A DNA stretch of 64,000 nt, from assembly GCA_029259535.1 (NCBI GenBank), contig JAPHEF010000003.1, positions 19,294-83,293 on the forward strand, written 5' to 3'. This document shows positions 1-8,367 of the stretch, piece by piece. The stretch comes from Alkanophaga liquidiphilum (GTDB lineage Archaea > Halobacteriota > Syntropharchaeia > Alkanophagales > B39-G2). The position numbers and the translations under genes are program-made. The notes under the pieces were generated by a model. It saw nothing but the letters and a program-made list of their open reading frames with translations. It did no database searches and was not told the DNA's origin. Positions within the stretch are counted from its first letter, which is position 1, and each line of letters opens with the position of its first letter.

Positions 1-1
1 A

Positions 2-544
2 AGAGACTTCGTTACAACAAGAATCTGGCAAGTTAGCCATGAAATTGTTGAAATTGCAATAAAATACAATGCTGTAATTGCTATTGAGAGGCTTAAGCAC
101 ATGAGGAAACATAATGGCAAGGGAAGAAAGCCTAAGAGAGCCAACAGGAAAGTCCATCGTATTCCCTTCCACAAGTTCAAGCAAGCTATTCAATCCGTGG
201 CATGGCAACACGGTGTTGATGTCGTTGAAGTTCCCGGAGCAAGAACATCTCAGAAATGCCCAAGATGTGGCTACACTTCGAAGAGAAACTGGGTTTTCTT
301 CAACGGTAAGAGAAAGCTGTTCAAATGCAAATGTGGCTACGAAGCCAATGTGGATAGAACTGCCTCTCGTAACATAGCAACTCTGGCTCTGGAGCGGGGC
401 TTGGTCTCTGAGACCACTCTCAGCACCCAGCCCCAGATTTCCAGAGTTGGGGGCGATGTCAGCCGCCCCGTCAGGCTCGATGAGGGTTGTTGGCAACATC
501 ATCCCTCCGAGAGCAAGCTCCCGTCTTTAGACGGGAGAAGCTGA
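2..544 (+). CDS. tnpB: IS200/IS605-type TnpB nuclease, C-terminal part (cut by window start)
   Basis: The frame is open from base 2, so the N-terminus lies outside the window. The visible part carries the RuvC-II glutamate in 'AIAIERLKHM', a four-cysteine zinc ribbon ('CPRCG' then 'CKCG') and the RuvC-III aspartate in 'EANVDRTASRNIA'. These are the hallmarks of TnpB, the RNA-guided nuclease of IS605/IS1341 elements. After the RuvC-III region there is a low-complexity tail of about 55 residues. The stop lies 7 bases after a perfect hairpin (518-537). No tnpA is seen. The sequence differs clearly from the second TnpB at 57751, so these are separate families rather than recent copies. Confidence 0.9.
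   Translation, partial: RDFVTTRIWQVSHEIVEIAIKYNAVIAIERLKHMRKHNGKGRKPKRANRKVHRIPFHKFKQAIQSVAWQHGVDVVEVPGARTSQKCPRCGYTSKRNWVFFNGKRKLFKCKCGYEANVDRTASRNIATLALERGLVSETTLSTQPQISRVGGDVSRPVRLDEGCWQHHPSESKLPSLDGRS
518..537 (+). repeat. Right-end hairpin of the TnpB element
   Basis: Nine-base perfect stem (CTCCCGTCT / AGACGGGAG) closed by TT. It overlaps the last codons of tnpB. Right-end hairpins are the recognition structures of IS200/IS605 elements, and the guide RNA of TnpB usually ends here. The other TnpB gene in this window ends in a hairpin of identical geometry (58959-58978). Confidence 0.7.
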
Positions 545-591
545 CCTCTACTCCGCACGCCAACTTAATCTTTTGTAGCGGAAAAATATGC

Positions 592-1089
592 ATGATGTCA
601 TTTAGAGCGGGCGTGCAGCCGTCCTTTCTAACAAAAACGTTGGTGGAGGCGGGCTTGCCAGAGCAGGCTAAGGTTTTAGAGGTGGGCTGTGGCACGAACG
701 TGCAGACGGCGTTCGAGCTTTTGGAATTCAACGGCAGCGTGCTCGTGCTCGACGTAAGCGAGACTCAGATGCAGGAATACAAAAAGAAGCTGGGTGAGAG
801 CGCCGCCGTTCACATTCTCGTGGCGGACGCTCAGGCACTGCCTTTTAGGGATAGCTCGTTAGACTGCGTTGTTTTTTATTATGCTTTCGACTGGATTCCC
901 ATATTCGGCGGCAGGAACGAGGCAGTGGCAGCGGAGGTTTTCAGGGTTCTAAAGCCAAGCGGCGTGCTCGTGTCGTTCGAATACTGGGAGCGGGGCGCCG
1001 AGAGCCGGGCGACGCTCTTAAAGATGGCGGGCTTTTCCGCAAAAATAATAATTGAGGAGGACGAGTTAGTAGTAATAGGGAGGAAATGA
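592..1089 (+). CDS. Class I SAM-dependent methyltransferase (small, possibly N-truncated)
   Basis: A protein of 165 residues with SAM-binding motif I 'KVLEVGCG' (residues 27-34), an acidic motif II 'LVLDVSE', and motif III/IV 'DAQALPFRDSSLDCVV', all typical of Methyltransf_11-type enzymes. The frame is open upstream to a TTG at 487, but that part overlaps the tnpB tail and its hairpin, so I chose the ATG at 592 (an ATG at 595 follows it). Only about 26 residues precede motif I, so the TnpB element may have replaced the original 5' end. It overlaps the next gene by four bases. The substrate is unknown. Confidence 0.75.
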   Translation: MMSFRAGVQPSFLTKTLVEAGLPEQAKVLEVGCGTNVQTAFELLEFNGSVLVLDVSETQMQEYKKKLGESAAVHILVADAQALPFRDSSLDCVVFYYAFDWIPIFGGRNEAVAAEVFRVLKPSGVLVSFEYWERGAESRATLLKMAGFSAKIIIEEDELVVIGRK

Positions 1090-1400
1090 CGACCGTCCGT
1101 GTTTTCGGGGGTGCGTGCAGATTTAACACTGTGATTGAGGCTCGGCGGAATGGGCTTTCGGTGGAAATAGGCGTAAAGTCGGAATGTAGCGCCGTTAACA
1201 AGCTCGCAAAAGAGATAACCGCCGTAAAATATGAGGATATTTTCCTGAAAACTCATAACGTCTTCGAGAACATCATCTATGCGTGCGCCGGCAAGCACTT
1301 GAAGCATGCAGACTGCCCGGTCCCGTGCGGCATCATGAAGGCGATACTCGTGGAACTCGGCATTCAGAGAAAGGAGGCACCAAGATTTGAGTTTGAGTGA
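1086..1400 (+). CDS. DUF6951 family protein
   Basis: A protein of 104 residues. Cysteines fall in a pattern I recognise from DUF6951 proteins of methanogens: one near the N-terminus ('GACRFNT'), 'SECSAVNKLA', 'ACAGKHLKHADC' and 'PVPCGIMKAI'. The spacing suggests metal or cluster binding, but no biochemical function is known to me. The start codon overlaps the stop of the preceding methyltransferase (ATGA), so the two are probably translated together. It ends 90 bases before the convergent thiolase. Confidence 0.75.
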   Translation: MTTVRVFGGACRFNTVIEARRNGLSVEIGVKSECSAVNKLAKEITAVKYEDIFLKTHNVFENIIYACAGKHLKHADCPVPCGIMKAILVELGIQRKEAPRFEFE

Positions 1401-1489
1401 CGTCGTGGCGGCTTCCGACAGCGCTTTGCGTCAATACTAACTGCTCGCCACAAGTGGCACGCCGCACACGTCTGCGAACGCCGCTCAGC

Positions 1490-2659
1490 CTACGGCAAGG
1501 AGCGGCTGAGGATGTGGACAACAGCAGTCCCGCCGGTGCCGCCGACGTTGTGCGTAAGCCCGATTTCGGCGTTCGTTTGCCTGCCTTTTGCGTCGCCTCG
1601 CAGTTGCAGCGTGATTTCGACGGCTTGCCTTATTCCTGTGGCACCGAGGGGGTGTCCGCAAGCTTTCAGCCCGCCCGAGGGATTCACTGGGATGTGCCCA
1701 CCGATTTCCGTGGCGCCGTCCTCAACGGCACGTCCGCCCTCGCCTTTTTCGAAAAAGCCTAAGTCCTCAATTGCCATTATCTCAGCGATGGTGTAAGAGT
1801 CGTGCACTTCCGCCACGCCAATGTCTGTAGGCGAGATTCTGGCGATTTTGTAAGCTGTCCTCGCCGCTACCGCCGTCGCCTTCACAGTCGTCAGGTCCTC
1901 TCTGTCGTGCAGAGCGAGGAAGTCGCACGCCTGCGTCGATGCACGGATGTAAATTGGCGTGTCGGTGTATTTGCGAGCGTCTTCCGCAGCGCATAAAACG
2001 ACGGCGGCAGCACCATCCGCCACGGGCGAGCAGTCGAGCACCCGCAACGGGTCGGCGACAATTGGCGAGCGCAGGACGGCATCGACGCTTATCTTGCTTC
2101 TGAACTGCGCAATCTCATTGTTGCTTGCGTTTTTGTGATTTTTGACGGCGACGAGCGCTAGTTGCTCCCTCGTGGTCCCGTATTTCTGCATGTGCGCCCG
2201 TGCCATCATTGCGAAGAGCGCCGGCAGCGTCGCTCCTTGCATCGCCTCCCACTCCCGGTCGGTCGAAGCCGCAAGCAACTCGTCTATCGCATTCGGGTCG
2301 GCGTCCGTCATTTTTTCGACGCCCGCAGCTACGACCACATCATACCAGCCAGAAGCGACGGCGAGCGTCGCAACGTGTAATGCCAAACCGCCGGAGGCGC
2401 ACGCCGCTTCGACCCTGCAAGCTGGGATATGCAGCGACGCCAACCCGACGTGGTCTGCAATCAGTGTGCCGATGTGCTCCTGCTGTATGAAGCTCCCAGC
2501 GCTCATGTTGCCACCGAAGATTGCTTCTATCTCCTCACCGCTTATCCCAGCGTCCTCTATGGCTCTCACACCCGCCTCCACTGCCAGCTCCCGGAAAGAA
2601 CGCTCCCAAAGCTCCCCAAACTTCGTGCAACCTACCCCAATTATTGCCACTTTTCTCAT
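1490..2659 (-). CDS. Thiolase family protein (acetyl-CoA acetyltransferase / SCP-x type)
   Basis: A protein of 389 residues that covers the whole thiolase fold. The acylated cysteine is in 'EAACASGG' (Cys87), and the two C-terminal active-site motifs are 'CGHPLGATG' and 'HNVGGTGG'. Archaeal members of this group make acetoacetyl-CoA with HMG-CoA synthase and a DUF35 partner, or act in fatty-acid-like beta-oxidation. Neither partner is in this window, so the role here is open. I start at 'MRKVAIIGVG'; an ATG four codons upstream (2671) is also possible. It reads towards the DUF6951 gene. Confidence 0.9.
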   Translation of the reverse strand: MRKVAIIGVGCTKFGELWERSFRELAVEAGVRAIEDAGISGEEIEAIFGGNMSAGSFIQQEHIGTLIADHVGLASLHIPACRVEAACASGGLALHVATLAVASGWYDVVVAAGVEKMTDADPNAIDELLAASTDREWEAMQGATLPALFAMMARAHMQKYGTTREQLALVAVKNHKNASNNEIAQFRSKISVDAVLRSPIVADPLRVLDCSPVADGAAAVVLCAAEDARKYTDTPIYIRASTQACDFLALHDREDLTTVKATAVAARTAYKIARISPTDIGVAEVHDSYTIAEIMAIEDLGFFEKGEGGRAVEDGATEIGGHIPVNPSGGLKACGHPLGATGIRQAVEITLQLRGDAKGRQTNAEIGLTHNVGGTGGTAVVHILSRSLP

Positions 2660-2687
2660 AATTTCCCCCAAGTAATTTGAGCAAAAA

Positions 2688-4172
2688 TTAGCCCTTCATC
2701 ACCCCAATGGCTCTGAGCGCCGCTACTTTCTTCGCAATGCCCGCACGCTCGCAGCACTCCACAACAACCTCAGGGTTCTTGTAGGCGCCGGCGGCTTCTT
2801 CCGCAAGCTCGCTGAGCCTATCGCCTTTACGCCTCTTGGAGGGGCGGCAGCGCACCACGATGTTCCGCCGCTCAAGCTCCCGCTTCACCTGCTCGCCCTT
2901 ATAAATCTTCGTCGCCCGCGTGCGGCTCATCTCCCGCCCAGAACCATGAGCGCACGTCCCGAAGGTCTCCCGCATTGCCGTCTCAGTTCCAACGAGGAGG
3001 AAGCTGCGTGTCCCCATCGAGCCCGGCAGGAGGACCGGCTGTCCCACGCCCCTGTAAACCTCAGGAAGTCGCTCGTCGCCGGCGATGAACGCCCTCGTCG
3101 CACCTTTCCTGTGGACACAAAGCTCCATATTCGCACCGTCAACCTCATGCACTTCTCGCTTTGCGATGTTGTGCGCCACGTCGTAAACGAGCTGGATTTC
3201 CATACTCTCCGCCGAGTTCTTTAGGACTCTCTCAAAAGTCTGCCGGACCCAGTGCGTCGCAAGCTGCCTGTTCGCCCAAGCGTAGTTAGCGCATGCACAC
3301 ATCGCTTCGAAGTAGTCCATGCCGACTTTTGAATTCAGGTAAGCGCACGCCAGCTCTCTTTCAAGTTCGAAGATGCGGTTCAGCGTCGCATCCTTCCGCA
3401 TTTCCCGCTCGAAGACTCTTAGGTAATAGGAACAGACACCGTGCGAGAAGCCGCGCCCGCCGGTGTGTATGAGGACTGCAACCTGCCCGACATCGAAAAT
3501 CCCAAACTTCTTCGCAAGCTCCTCATCAAAAATCTCATCAACTACTTGGACTTCAAGGAAGTGATTGCCGGAGCCGAGTGTGCCCAACTGCGGGGCGCCC
3601 CGCTGTCTCGACTTCTCGTCTATTTTCTCAGGGTTTGCCTCCGCAAGCCGCCCTCCATCCTCTGTCCGCTTCAAATCATCCTCCCAACCGTAGCCGTGCT
3701 CTACACACCACTCAGAACCCGCAACCAGAACCTCATCAAGCTCCTTATAGGAGAGGCGGAGCTTCCCTGAAAGCCCGAGCCCAGCCGGGATGCTCTCGAA
3801 AAGCCCGTCCATCAGCTCGTTGAGGTGCGGGCGCACGTCTTTCTCTAAAAGATTCGTCCTGATGAGGCGGACGCCGCAGTTGATATCGTACCCCACCCCC
3901 CCAGGGCTTATTACGCCGTTGTTAAAGTCTGTGGCAGCGACGCCGCCTATCGGGAAGCCATAGCCCTGATGCCCGTCAGGCATGACCATAGAATACTTCT
4001 GGATGCCCGGCAGCGATGTCACGTTAATCGCCTGCTGCAGTGTCATGTCTTGTTTCATCTTCTCCATGAGTTTGACGTCGGCGTAAACACGGGCGGGGAC
4101 TCTCATGAAATCCTTATAATCTTGCGGAATCTCATAGACACAATCCCTTACTTTTCTTAGAGGAACTTCCAT
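2688..4172 (-). CDS. rtcB: RNA-splicing ligase RtcB
   Basis: A protein of 494 residues, the usual length for intein-free archaeal RtcB. It joins RNA 2',3'-cyclic-phosphate or 3'-phosphate ends to 5'-hydroxyl ends and completes tRNA splicing. Mn/GTP-binding residues are visible: Asp and Cys in 'YDINCGVR' (residues 95-102), Asn-His in 'GSGNHFLEVQ', His in 'HTGGRG', His in 'YDVAHNIAKRE', and the guanylated histidine in 'CAHGSGREMSR'. The start at 'MEVPLRK' has a GGTGAG site upstream; an in-frame ATG six codons earlier is less likely. It is transcribed divergently from the ACT-homoserine dehydrogenase pair, and the two share a short TATA-containing region. Confidence 0.97.
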   Translation of the reverse strand: MEVPLRKVRDCVYEIPQDYKDFMRVPARVYADVKLMEKMKQDMTLQQAINVTSLPGIQKYSMVMPDGHQGYGFPIGGVAATDFNNGVISPGGVGYDINCGVRLIRTNLLEKDVRPHLNELMDGLFESIPAGLGLSGKLRLSYKELDEVLVAGSEWCVEHGYGWEDDLKRTEDGGRLAEANPEKIDEKSRQRGAPQLGTLGSGNHFLEVQVVDEIFDEELAKKFGIFDVGQVAVLIHTGGRGFSHGVCSYYLRVFEREMRKDATLNRIFELERELACAYLNSKVGMDYFEAMCACANYAWANRQLATHWVRQTFERVLKNSAESMEIQLVYDVAHNIAKREVHEVDGANMELCVHRKGATRAFIAGDERLPEVYRGVGQPVLLPGSMGTRSFLLVGTETAMRETFGTCAHGSGREMSRTRATKIYKGEQVKRELERRNIVVRCRPSKRRKGDRLSELAEEAAGAYKNPEVVVECCERAGIAKKVAALRAIGVMKG

Positions 4173-4207
4173 TCTCTCACCTCTCCACACTTATCTTACT
4201 CAAAAAG

Positions 4208-4238
4208 GTATAAAAGCATAAGTTCCAAAAAAGGAACT
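4208..4238 (+). promoter_or_regulatory. Promoter with perfect inverted repeat upstream of the ACT-hom operon
   Basis: A TATA element (GGTATAAAAG, 4207-4216) is followed by AGTTCC-AAAAAA-GGAACT (4221-4238), a perfect 6-bp inverted repeat around an A6 spacer. With the usual 25-base TATA-to-start distance, transcription would begin near 4238, so the repeat fills the space between TATA and start. That is the classic place for a repressor operator. The same TATA-like stretch read on the other strand may serve rtcB. Confidence 0.55.
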
Positions 4239-4254
4239 AGGGAGGTTTAACTCG

Positions 4255-4275
4255 TTGCAGAAGGCAGAGGCGTAA
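4255..4275 (+). other. Possible six-codon leader ORF before the ACT gene
   Basis: TTG-CAG-AAG-GCA-GAG-GCG-TAA lies nine bases after a good ribosome site (GGGAGG, 4240-4245). Its stop is in frame with, and three bases before, the ATG of the ACT gene, which has no ribosome site of its own. This could be a leader with re-initiation, or chance. No cluster of Met/Thr codons is present that would suggest classical attenuation. Confidence 0.2.
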
Positions 4276-4278
4276 ATT

Positions 4279-4782
4279 ATGAAGGTGTCGATGGACATAG
4301 AGCTGAAGGACGTTCCCGGGCAGCTTGTCTCCGCCCTTATTCCCATTTCAGAACTCGGCGGCAACATAATCAGTGTGCTCCACCACCGAGACAGGAAAAC
4401 GCAACGTGGCACAATCCCCGTGCAAGTTGTTTTCGACGTCGAGGAGAGCAAGCTTGCGGCTCTGCTGCAACGACTCCGAGAGCGTGGAATCACGGTCGTG
4501 CGAGTCGGTGCCGAAAGGCTCAAGGAGGCAGTGTTCGTCCTGCTGATTGGGCATATCGTCCGCTCCGGCGTGAAGGAGCTGATAAACGAGGTTGACGGGA
4601 CGGGCGTCGCCGAAGTCGTCGAGCTTTTCCTATCGATGCCTGCCGTCGAAGAAAAGTCAGCGGCAGCTCTGAAAATTCGAGCTATCGGCAAGATGGAACT
4701 GGAAAGGGCCTTGGATATTGTTGAGGGATTTGCAGCAAGGTGTGGCATTCTCGTCGTGCGTCCGATAGAGGACGAGCTTTAA
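4279..4782 (+). CDS. ACT-domain amino-acid-binding protein next to homoserine dehydrogenase
   Basis: A protein of 167 residues. The N-terminal ~75 residues look like an ACT domain: 'DVPGQLVSALIPISELGG' is the typical ligand-loop and helix, and is followed by beta strands. The remainder is a second alpha/beta segment of unknown type. ACT domains bind amino acids and regulate enzymes of their synthesis. The gene lies nine bases before homoserine dehydrogenase, which itself lacks an ACT domain here, so this protein is probably its detached regulatory subunit (inference). The ATG has no clear ribosome site; see the leader ORF just upstream. Confidence 0.75.
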   Translation: MKVSMDIELKDVPGQLVSALIPISELGGNIISVLHHRDRKTQRGTIPVQVVFDVEESKLAALLQRLRERGITVVRVGAERLKEAVFVLLIGHIVRSGVKELINEVDGTGVAEVVELFLSMPAVEEKSAAALKIRAIGKMELERALDIVEGFAARCGILVVRPIEDEL

Positions 4783-4791
4783 GGTGATTGG

Positions 4792-5844
4792 ATGAGAGAG
4801 GTAAAGCTCTCAATCGTGGGCTTCGGCGTCGTCGGGCGTGGCGTCGCCGAAGTCGTTGCGAGAAAGCGGGCAGAGATTGGTGAGCGGTTTGGGCTTGCTT
4901 TAAGGATTGTTGCGGTCGTTGACCTTTGGGGCGCCGCTCTCGCCTCCGACGCTGATGGCGGCGGGCTTGACCCTCGCCGCATCCTCGACGCCCTGCAGAA
5001 AGGTGGAGCAGAGGGGCTGTCCCCCCGAGAGAGCCTTGAGGCGCACGGCGTGAGGGTGGAGGAGTTGCAGAGTCCCGACGTGATTCAGGAGGTGGAGCAC
5101 GACGTCACCGTCGAGGCAACGCCCACGAACGTCGATAACGACGGCGAGCCCGGCACGAGCCATATCCTCACCGCCCTAAAAGCGGGAAGGCACGTCGTGA
5201 CCTCAAACAAAGGGCCGTTAGCGCTGCACTTCAATAAGCTTATGCAAGCGGCAAAGCGTGCCGACCGCAAGATAGGCTTCGAAGCAACAGTCGGCGGCGC
5301 CATGCCCATCATCTCGCTCAGAGACACGCTTGCGGGCAACGAAATCCTCTGCATCAAAGGCATCCTGAACGGCACATGTAACTACATACTCACGAGAATG
5401 GGCGAGGAGAACATGCCCTTCGAGCACGCCCTCCGAGAGGCGCAAGAAATGGGCATCGCCGAAGCCGACCCAAGGAGCGACGTCCTCGGCGTGGACACAG
5501 CGGTCAAGCTCGTAATCCTCGCAAATGCGCTCCTCGGGCTCGACGCCGCCTACAAGGACGTGAGAGTCACCGGCATCACAGAAATAACGCCTGAAGCGTT
5601 AAGCCTTGCGAGGGACAACGGCTACGTCATCAAGCTCATCGGCGAAGTTGACCGGGATGGGAAACTGGAGGTAGCGCCGAAGCTCGTCCCGGAAACGCAC
5701 CCCCTCAACGTCGGCGGGACTTTGAACGCTGCACTTTTGAAAACAGACCTTGCTGGCGAGGTCATGGTCGTCGGGCGGGGCGCCGGCGGCATCGAAGCCG
5801 CTAGCGCCATCATCAGCGACATCATCAGAATTTTCAAAAATTAA
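4792..5844 (+). CDS. hom: Homoserine dehydrogenase
   Basis: A protein of 350 residues. It reduces aspartate semialdehyde to homoserine on the way to threonine and methionine. The N-terminal Rossmann motif is 'GFGVVGRG' (residues 10-17), the family signature 'GILNGTCNYILTRM' is near residue 190, and the catalytic Asp/Lys region is 'GVDTAVKLVILANAL' near residue 235. It ends without the C-terminal ACT domain found in many bacterial enzymes; the ACT protein encoded immediately upstream would supply one. It is co-transcribed with that gene. Confidence 0.96.
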   Translation: MREVKLSIVGFGVVGRGVAEVVARKRAEIGERFGLALRIVAVVDLWGAALASDADGGGLDPRRILDALQKGGAEGLSPRESLEAHGVRVEELQSPDVIQEVEHDVTVEATPTNVDNDGEPGTSHILTALKAGRHVVTSNKGPLALHFNKLMQAAKRADRKIGFEATVGGAMPIISLRDTLAGNEILCIKGILNGTCNYILTRMGEENMPFEHALREAQEMGIAEADPRSDVLGVDTAVKLVILANALLGLDAAYKDVRVTGITEITPEALSLARDNGYVIKLIGEVDRDGKLEVAPKLVPETHPLNVGGTLNAALLKTDLAGEVMVVGRGAGGIEAASAIISDIIRIFKN

Positions 5845-5890
5845 TTAATCGCTTTTTACTACTGGTTGCCTTCCGCGGCGCTCCTCTTCC

Positions 5891-7219
5891 TCACATTTTC
5901 GTCTCGTCCAGCACTCTTTCAATCTTGTGGAAAATCACGGGCAGCCCTGAGAACGACACCCATCTTATCTCGGCTTCGACGCCTAATTTCTCTCTTATCC
6001 GCTCGCAGATACTGCTTGCAAGCGCCTCCTCGTCTTCCGAACGCACCCAAGGCTCGTGTCGCATGTCTATTTTTAACTTCGTCATCTCACGGGCATACTT
6101 CCGAATGGTGAAGGCGCCTTCCACAGTCTCCGGGAATTCCTCAATGACACGCCGCACGTCTATTGGGTATATCTCCTTACCGCCCACTTTTATGCGCCAC
6201 GAAATTCTGTCACGAGGGATAAGCCGTGCGTGCGTCCTACCGCAGCCGCAGCGTTCTGTCTCCAGATACGCAACGTCCTCAGTGCCGTAGCGTATGAAAG
6301 GCATGTCCCTCGCAAACAAACTTGTGACGACGACCTCGCCGCTCTCGCCTGAGTCCGGCGGAATCACATCGCCGCTGTCCGGGTCAAGAATCTCAACGTG
6401 GAACATGTCTTCCCAGAAATGGTCACCGTTGTGCTCCGGGCATTCCACCGCCACGATATGGCTCTCAGAGCAGCCGTAGAGGTCATAGACGCCGCCAGTG
6501 ATGCCGAACTCTTGCATGAGGTGTTCCTTAAACTTTGGCGGGAAAGATTCACCGGCGCACACGAGGTTTCTCACGCCGCCGTAAAGCTCGTGCGGCTCTT
6601 TCCCGGTGTGTTCACGAATCTCGTCCCGGATCGCCATGAGCAGCGGCTGGTCCATAAACATGAAATCAGGCTTGAAACCCGCAAGCCAGACATAGCGCTC
6701 TGCGGTTATCGGATGCACGAAGTCGATCATGAGATGCATGCCGAACCGCCGGTATGCCGTGACCGAAGGCGGTCCGAGCCAGTGCCAGTTTAACTGAATC
6801 GTCAGCGCTTTATCGCCGGGGCGAGCATCCGTCATCCAGAAATGTCGACACATCATCTCCGCACATATCTTAAGTTCGGTCTCAGCATACGTAACGAACG
6901 TCGGGATGCCTGTTGTGCCCGTCGACGGATTTATCAACAGCACGTCCTCCAGCGGCATGCAGAGCAGCCCGGCAAACGGGTCGCCCGTCTTATCCCGCTC
7001 CGCCCTGATGTCGTCCTTCCTGAACACCGGTATCTTTTCAAAGTCTTTGAAGCTCCGAACGTCATCAGGCGTTACGCTCGCCTCTTTAAACCGCTTGTGG
7101 TAGAACGGCGAATTATAGTAAGCGTATCTTATGATCACACGCAGTCGCCTCAGCTTCAGCTCCTCAAGCTCTGCCCTTGGCAGCCTCTCAATGACGTTCC
7201 AATAAGCGCTCTCTTGCAT
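5891..7219 (-). CDS. Phenylacetate-CoA ligase-like adenylate-forming enzyme (canonical copy)
   Basis: A protein of 442 residues of the PaaK family, which activates aryl or related acids as CoA thioesters with ATP. It keeps the ATP-binding P-loop ('STGTTGIP'), the 'LYGCSE' region, the motif 'RYGTEDVAYLE', the 'CGCGRTHARL' cysteine motif and a full C-terminal domain that ends near 'FHKIERVLDETK'. It is the last gene of a minus-strand operon that includes two relatives lacking the P-loop. It is therefore the best candidate for the working ligase of the cluster. The acid it uses cannot be read from sequence. Confidence 0.88.
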   Translation of the reverse strand: MQESAYWNVIERLPRAELEELKLRRLRVIIRYAYYNSPFYHKRFKEASVTPDDVRSFKDFEKIPVFRKDDIRAERDKTGDPFAGLLCMPLEDVLLINPSTGTTGIPTFVTYAETELKICAEMMCRHFWMTDARPGDKALTIQLNWHWLGPPSVTAYRRFGMHLMIDFVHPITAERYVWLAGFKPDFMFMDQPLLMAIRDEIREHTGKEPHELYGGVRNLVCAGESFPPKFKEHLMQEFGITGGVYDLYGCSESHIVAVECPEHNGDHFWEDMFHVEILDPDSGDVIPPDSGESGEVVVTSLFARDMPFIRYGTEDVAYLETERCGCGRTHARLIPRDRISWRIKVGGKEIYPIDVRRVIEEFPETVEGAFTIRKYAREMTKLKIDMRHEPWVRSEDEEALASSICERIREKLGVEAEIRWVSFSGLPVIFHKIERVLDETKM

Positions 7220-7228
7220 GCTCCCACC

Positions 7229-8353
7229 TCACAGGCGCAGGAAAATGCGGCGGTGCGTTCTGCCACAGCCGCAACGCTCGTCCTCAAACGTCGCTGTTAT
7301 TCCCGTTTTGTATCTAATGAGCGGCGTCGCCTCCGCGAAAATGTTCGTGAGAACGAGGTCGCCCCACTCTCCGTCACTCACACACTCGCCAGCGGCATCA
7401 ATAACCTCGACAACGAACGCATCCTCCCAAACGTGCAAGCCACAGTGCTCTGCGCAATCCGACGCGTAAAACAGGATGTCCTGAATGTCAAGCAGCGTGA
7501 AAACATCTTCTACGCCCCATACTTCTTTTATCCTGCCTCGTTTCTCCTCGTTTGCATAAAAAAGCTCGTAAAATGGCGCCCGCAGCACGATGACCCGATA
7601 CCCGATGGAGCAGGGCGAGAACTCCTCCTCCTTAACCACCTTAAAGGAGGTAGTCTCGGAAACTGCCACTTCAACCGTGACTTTTTCGCCCTCGCTCACG
7701 GGCGTCAAATAACTCTCAAGCGTTGCAAGCGCTGTCTCAGTCGTGAAGAGCACGTCGGGCTTGAAAAACCGTCCTGTATGAATCGTTCTCGGCACATCCG
7801 GCACGAAGAGCTCCTGCGGGATAATTCGGCAGCCTAAAACGCCGCCGACGCTCGTGAGCCCGAAAGTGTGCGACGGGAAGCTGAACGCAAAGCCAAACGC
7901 CTCCCACGCCCAGCACTGCACCTGCACCAAGTCCTTTGGAGCAACGCCCTCCATCACCCAGATCCGCGTCAGCAGCTCCACAACCTCCCGCTGGTCTGCC
8001 ACCGTCAGCGCAGTAACGACTGGAATATCCTCAAGCGGCACGAACGGCCACTCCGGCGGCGAAATGCTCAGTATCAGGCGGTCTGCAGGCACGCACAGCC
8101 GCCCCCCATAAAAGTCCCCAGAGTCTTTTACCGCACGCTGCAAATCCTCCCTCGTTACAAGCGGCAACCTCCTCAAATCCTCGACGCCCCGTATCTCGTC
8201 GGGCGTCACGCCCGCCTCTCTGAATCGCTGGTGGTGGAGAGGCGAGCTCTCGTAAACTCGCCGCAGTTGCGCTCTGAGTCTTCGCTCCTGGAGCCTTCTC
8301 AGCTCCTCCTTCGGCATTACCTCCACTTTCGGGTTAAACATGCGATTTTCCAT
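7229..8353 (-). CDS. PaaK-like protein lacking the P-loop and the C-terminal domain
   Basis: A protein of 374 residues, about 70 shorter than the first PaaK-like copy. The N-terminal helices ('LRRLQERRLRAQLRRVYE') and the central fold match PaaK, but the position of the Ser/Thr/Gly P-loop reads 'SISPPEWPFVP'. The chain stops just after 'ERCGCGRTHRRI', so the mobile C-terminal domain is absent. It has its own ribosome site and no internal stops, so it looks like a maintained gene rather than debris. A structural or regulatory partner of the neighbouring ligase is a reasonable guess; ATP-dependent ligase activity is unlikely. Confidence 0.8.
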   Translation of the reverse strand: MENRMFNPKVEVMPKEELRRLQERRLRAQLRRVYESSPLHHQRFREAGVTPDEIRGVEDLRRLPLVTREDLQRAVKDSGDFYGGRLCVPADRLILSISPPEWPFVPLEDIPVVTALTVADQREVVELLTRIWVMEGVAPKDLVQVQCWAWEAFGFAFSFPSHTFGLTSVGGVLGCRIIPQELFVPDVPRTIHTGRFFKPDVLFTTETALATLESYLTPVSEGEKVTVEVAVSETTSFKVVKEEEFSPCSIGYRVIVLRAPFYELFYANEEKRGRIKEVWGVEDVFTLLDIQDILFYASDCAEHCGLHVWEDAFVVEVIDAAGECVSDGEWGDLVLTNIFAEATPLIRYKTGITATFEDERCGCGRTHRRIFLRL

Positions 8354-8367
8354 GATTCGCTACACTC

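Noticed and set aside
487..591. TTG-initiated upstream extension of the methyltransferase
   Set aside because: It overlaps the tnpB tail and hairpin in another frame and adds no methyltransferase-like sequence.
1480..1506. Seven-base stem hairpin at the end of the thiolase gene, between convergent genes
   Set aside because: A 13-base loop and no T run; in GC-rich DNA this is easily chance, and archaeal termination relies mainly on T stretches.
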